The notes below the pieces were generated by a model. That model did not search any database. It saw only the letters and a program-made list of their open reading frames with translations, and had not been told where the DNA came from. A stretch of DNA of 64,000 nt from Mansonella perstans (lineage: Eukaryota; Nematoda; Chromadorea; Rhabditida; Onchocercidae), in contig JBAMDO010000089.1 of the NCBI GenBank assembly GCA_037074765.1, forward strand, positions 124,001 through 188,000, read 5' to 3'. Positions 63,251-64,000 of the stretch are shown here, piece after piece. The translations under genes were made by a program, and so were the position numbers. Every line of letters starts with the position of its first letter. Position 1 is the first letter of the stretch.

Positions 63251-64000
63251 ATGGCAATGTTTGATGAGGAGTTATTTGTTGGTGATGAAAATGATACTAC
63301 ATCAAAAGTTCTCGGACATGAAGCAGATCCGCATGATGCAACAATGCAACAGCAGGTGAAATATTATTTTCGAGCAACAGTATGCACGTGTTTAAGGTGT
63401 CTGTAGAATCATTGATGAGTGAGTAAGAAGGATAAGGTTATCCATATTTAGATTTTTTTTTTTACCTGTTGCATAATAAATAGGAATAAATTCACATACC
63501 TTGACTGCAAGTATGCTTAATATATGTTGTATCCTTCGATGTACTTCCAGGTAACGTGTTTTTGCCTCTGTAATTGTTTTCCCTTAGTTTAAAAACATGG
63601 TATATTTTCACGATTTCGTGATTTCCATGATAGCTGGATAATTTTTGACTTACAAATGACGGCGCTTTTTCAGTTATCATAAATTCTGTAAACGTGAACA
63701 TCTTGGTTCTTACATAATGTTTTCATAAGCGTATAATGTAAATCTAAAATAGTTACCATCATGATGACTTATTCATAAATGTAGCGATCATATAATTTTA
63801 CTACTTAATTACATTTCGAAATATCTATCATGAAAAGCAAATGTCGCTTTTCATGAAAGCAGAAATATAACGATCAAATATGAAATTTATTGATTTTTTT
63901 CCTCCAGGGAGAAGTACTACCTAATCCGCCCAGTATCAATGCTTCGGAAGCTTCATCATCCGGTACTTTCCTAACAAATAATGTTAGTTTATTCTCAAAA
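63251..64000 (+). CDS. 5' end of an unrecognised gene, cut by the window edge
   Basis: Exon 1 (63251-63355) encodes MAMFDEELFVGDENDTTSK and on to ATMQQQ; exon 2 starts at 63908 after CTCCAG with GEVLPNPPSINASEASSSGT and runs to 63982 if the GTTAGT donor is used, or past the window end. Both are phase 0. A TTTTTAAG acceptor 4 bases before the ATG is a possible SL trans-splice site. The product is acidic and low-complexity, without signal peptide or membrane segment in the visible part. No family can be named from 60 residues. Confidence 0.6.

Overview
The window looks like nuclear DNA from a parasitic nematode, most likely a filarial (spirurine) worm. It is very AT-rich, and its genes are split into many small exons by AT-rich GT-AG introns with TTTCAG-type acceptors. 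It carries nematode-type genes (a cuticlin-like ZP protein with a furin site, a short frataxin, a dysbindin homologue), worn copies of linked 5S rRNA and SL1 spliced-leader RNA genes, and a nuclear copy of a nematode mitochondrial nad2 gene. The species cannot be fixed from sequence alone. Almost all genes were rebuilt by hand: exons were accepted when splice sites, phase and protein similarity agreed.

Layout, left to right. 1-4.7 kb is gene-poor and holds a nad2 NUMT (2118-2551) and a 31-bp repeat array with an SL1-like core. 4.8-8.5 kb (+) encodes the 26S proteasome ATPase RPT5. 9.4-12.6 kb (+) encodes an SLC25A44-like mitochondrial carrier. 13.7-15.9 kb (+) encodes mitochondrial ribosomal protein L13. 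16.25-17.1 kb (-) holds an unrecognised 108-aa gene, divergent from frataxin (18.1-19.2 kb, +). 20.2-23.4 kb (+) encodes an RTN4IP1-like mitochondrial oxidoreductase. 23.5-27 kb is intergenic, with an SL1 RNA/5S rRNA relic. 27.1-31.2 kb (-) encodes a fukutin-like LicD-family protein with one unresolved splice junction. 31.2-35 kb is intergenic, with repeats and a second 5S/SL relic. 35.0-37.0 kb (+) encodes dysbindin. 38.4-43.1 kb (-) encodes an SLC25A42-like carrier. 44.6-50.9 kb (-) encodes a cuticlin-like ZP protein, its N-terminal exon unresolved. 55.0-58.1 kb (+) is an orphan polyQ/polySer protein. 58.6-61.4 kb (-) is a GFOD/Gfo-Idh-MocA-like protein lacking key cofactor residues. 63.25 kb to the right edge (+) is the start of an unrecognised gene.

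The genes do not form an obvious pathway, but five of the twelve larger models (two SLC25 carriers, MRPL13, frataxin, RTN4IP1) encode mitochondrial proteins. The most unusual material lies outside the coding sequence: the dispersed 5S-SL relics, the NUMT, a tandem array that duplicates a splice acceptor of the ZP gene, and a dense set of degenerate minisatellites in introns and promoters.
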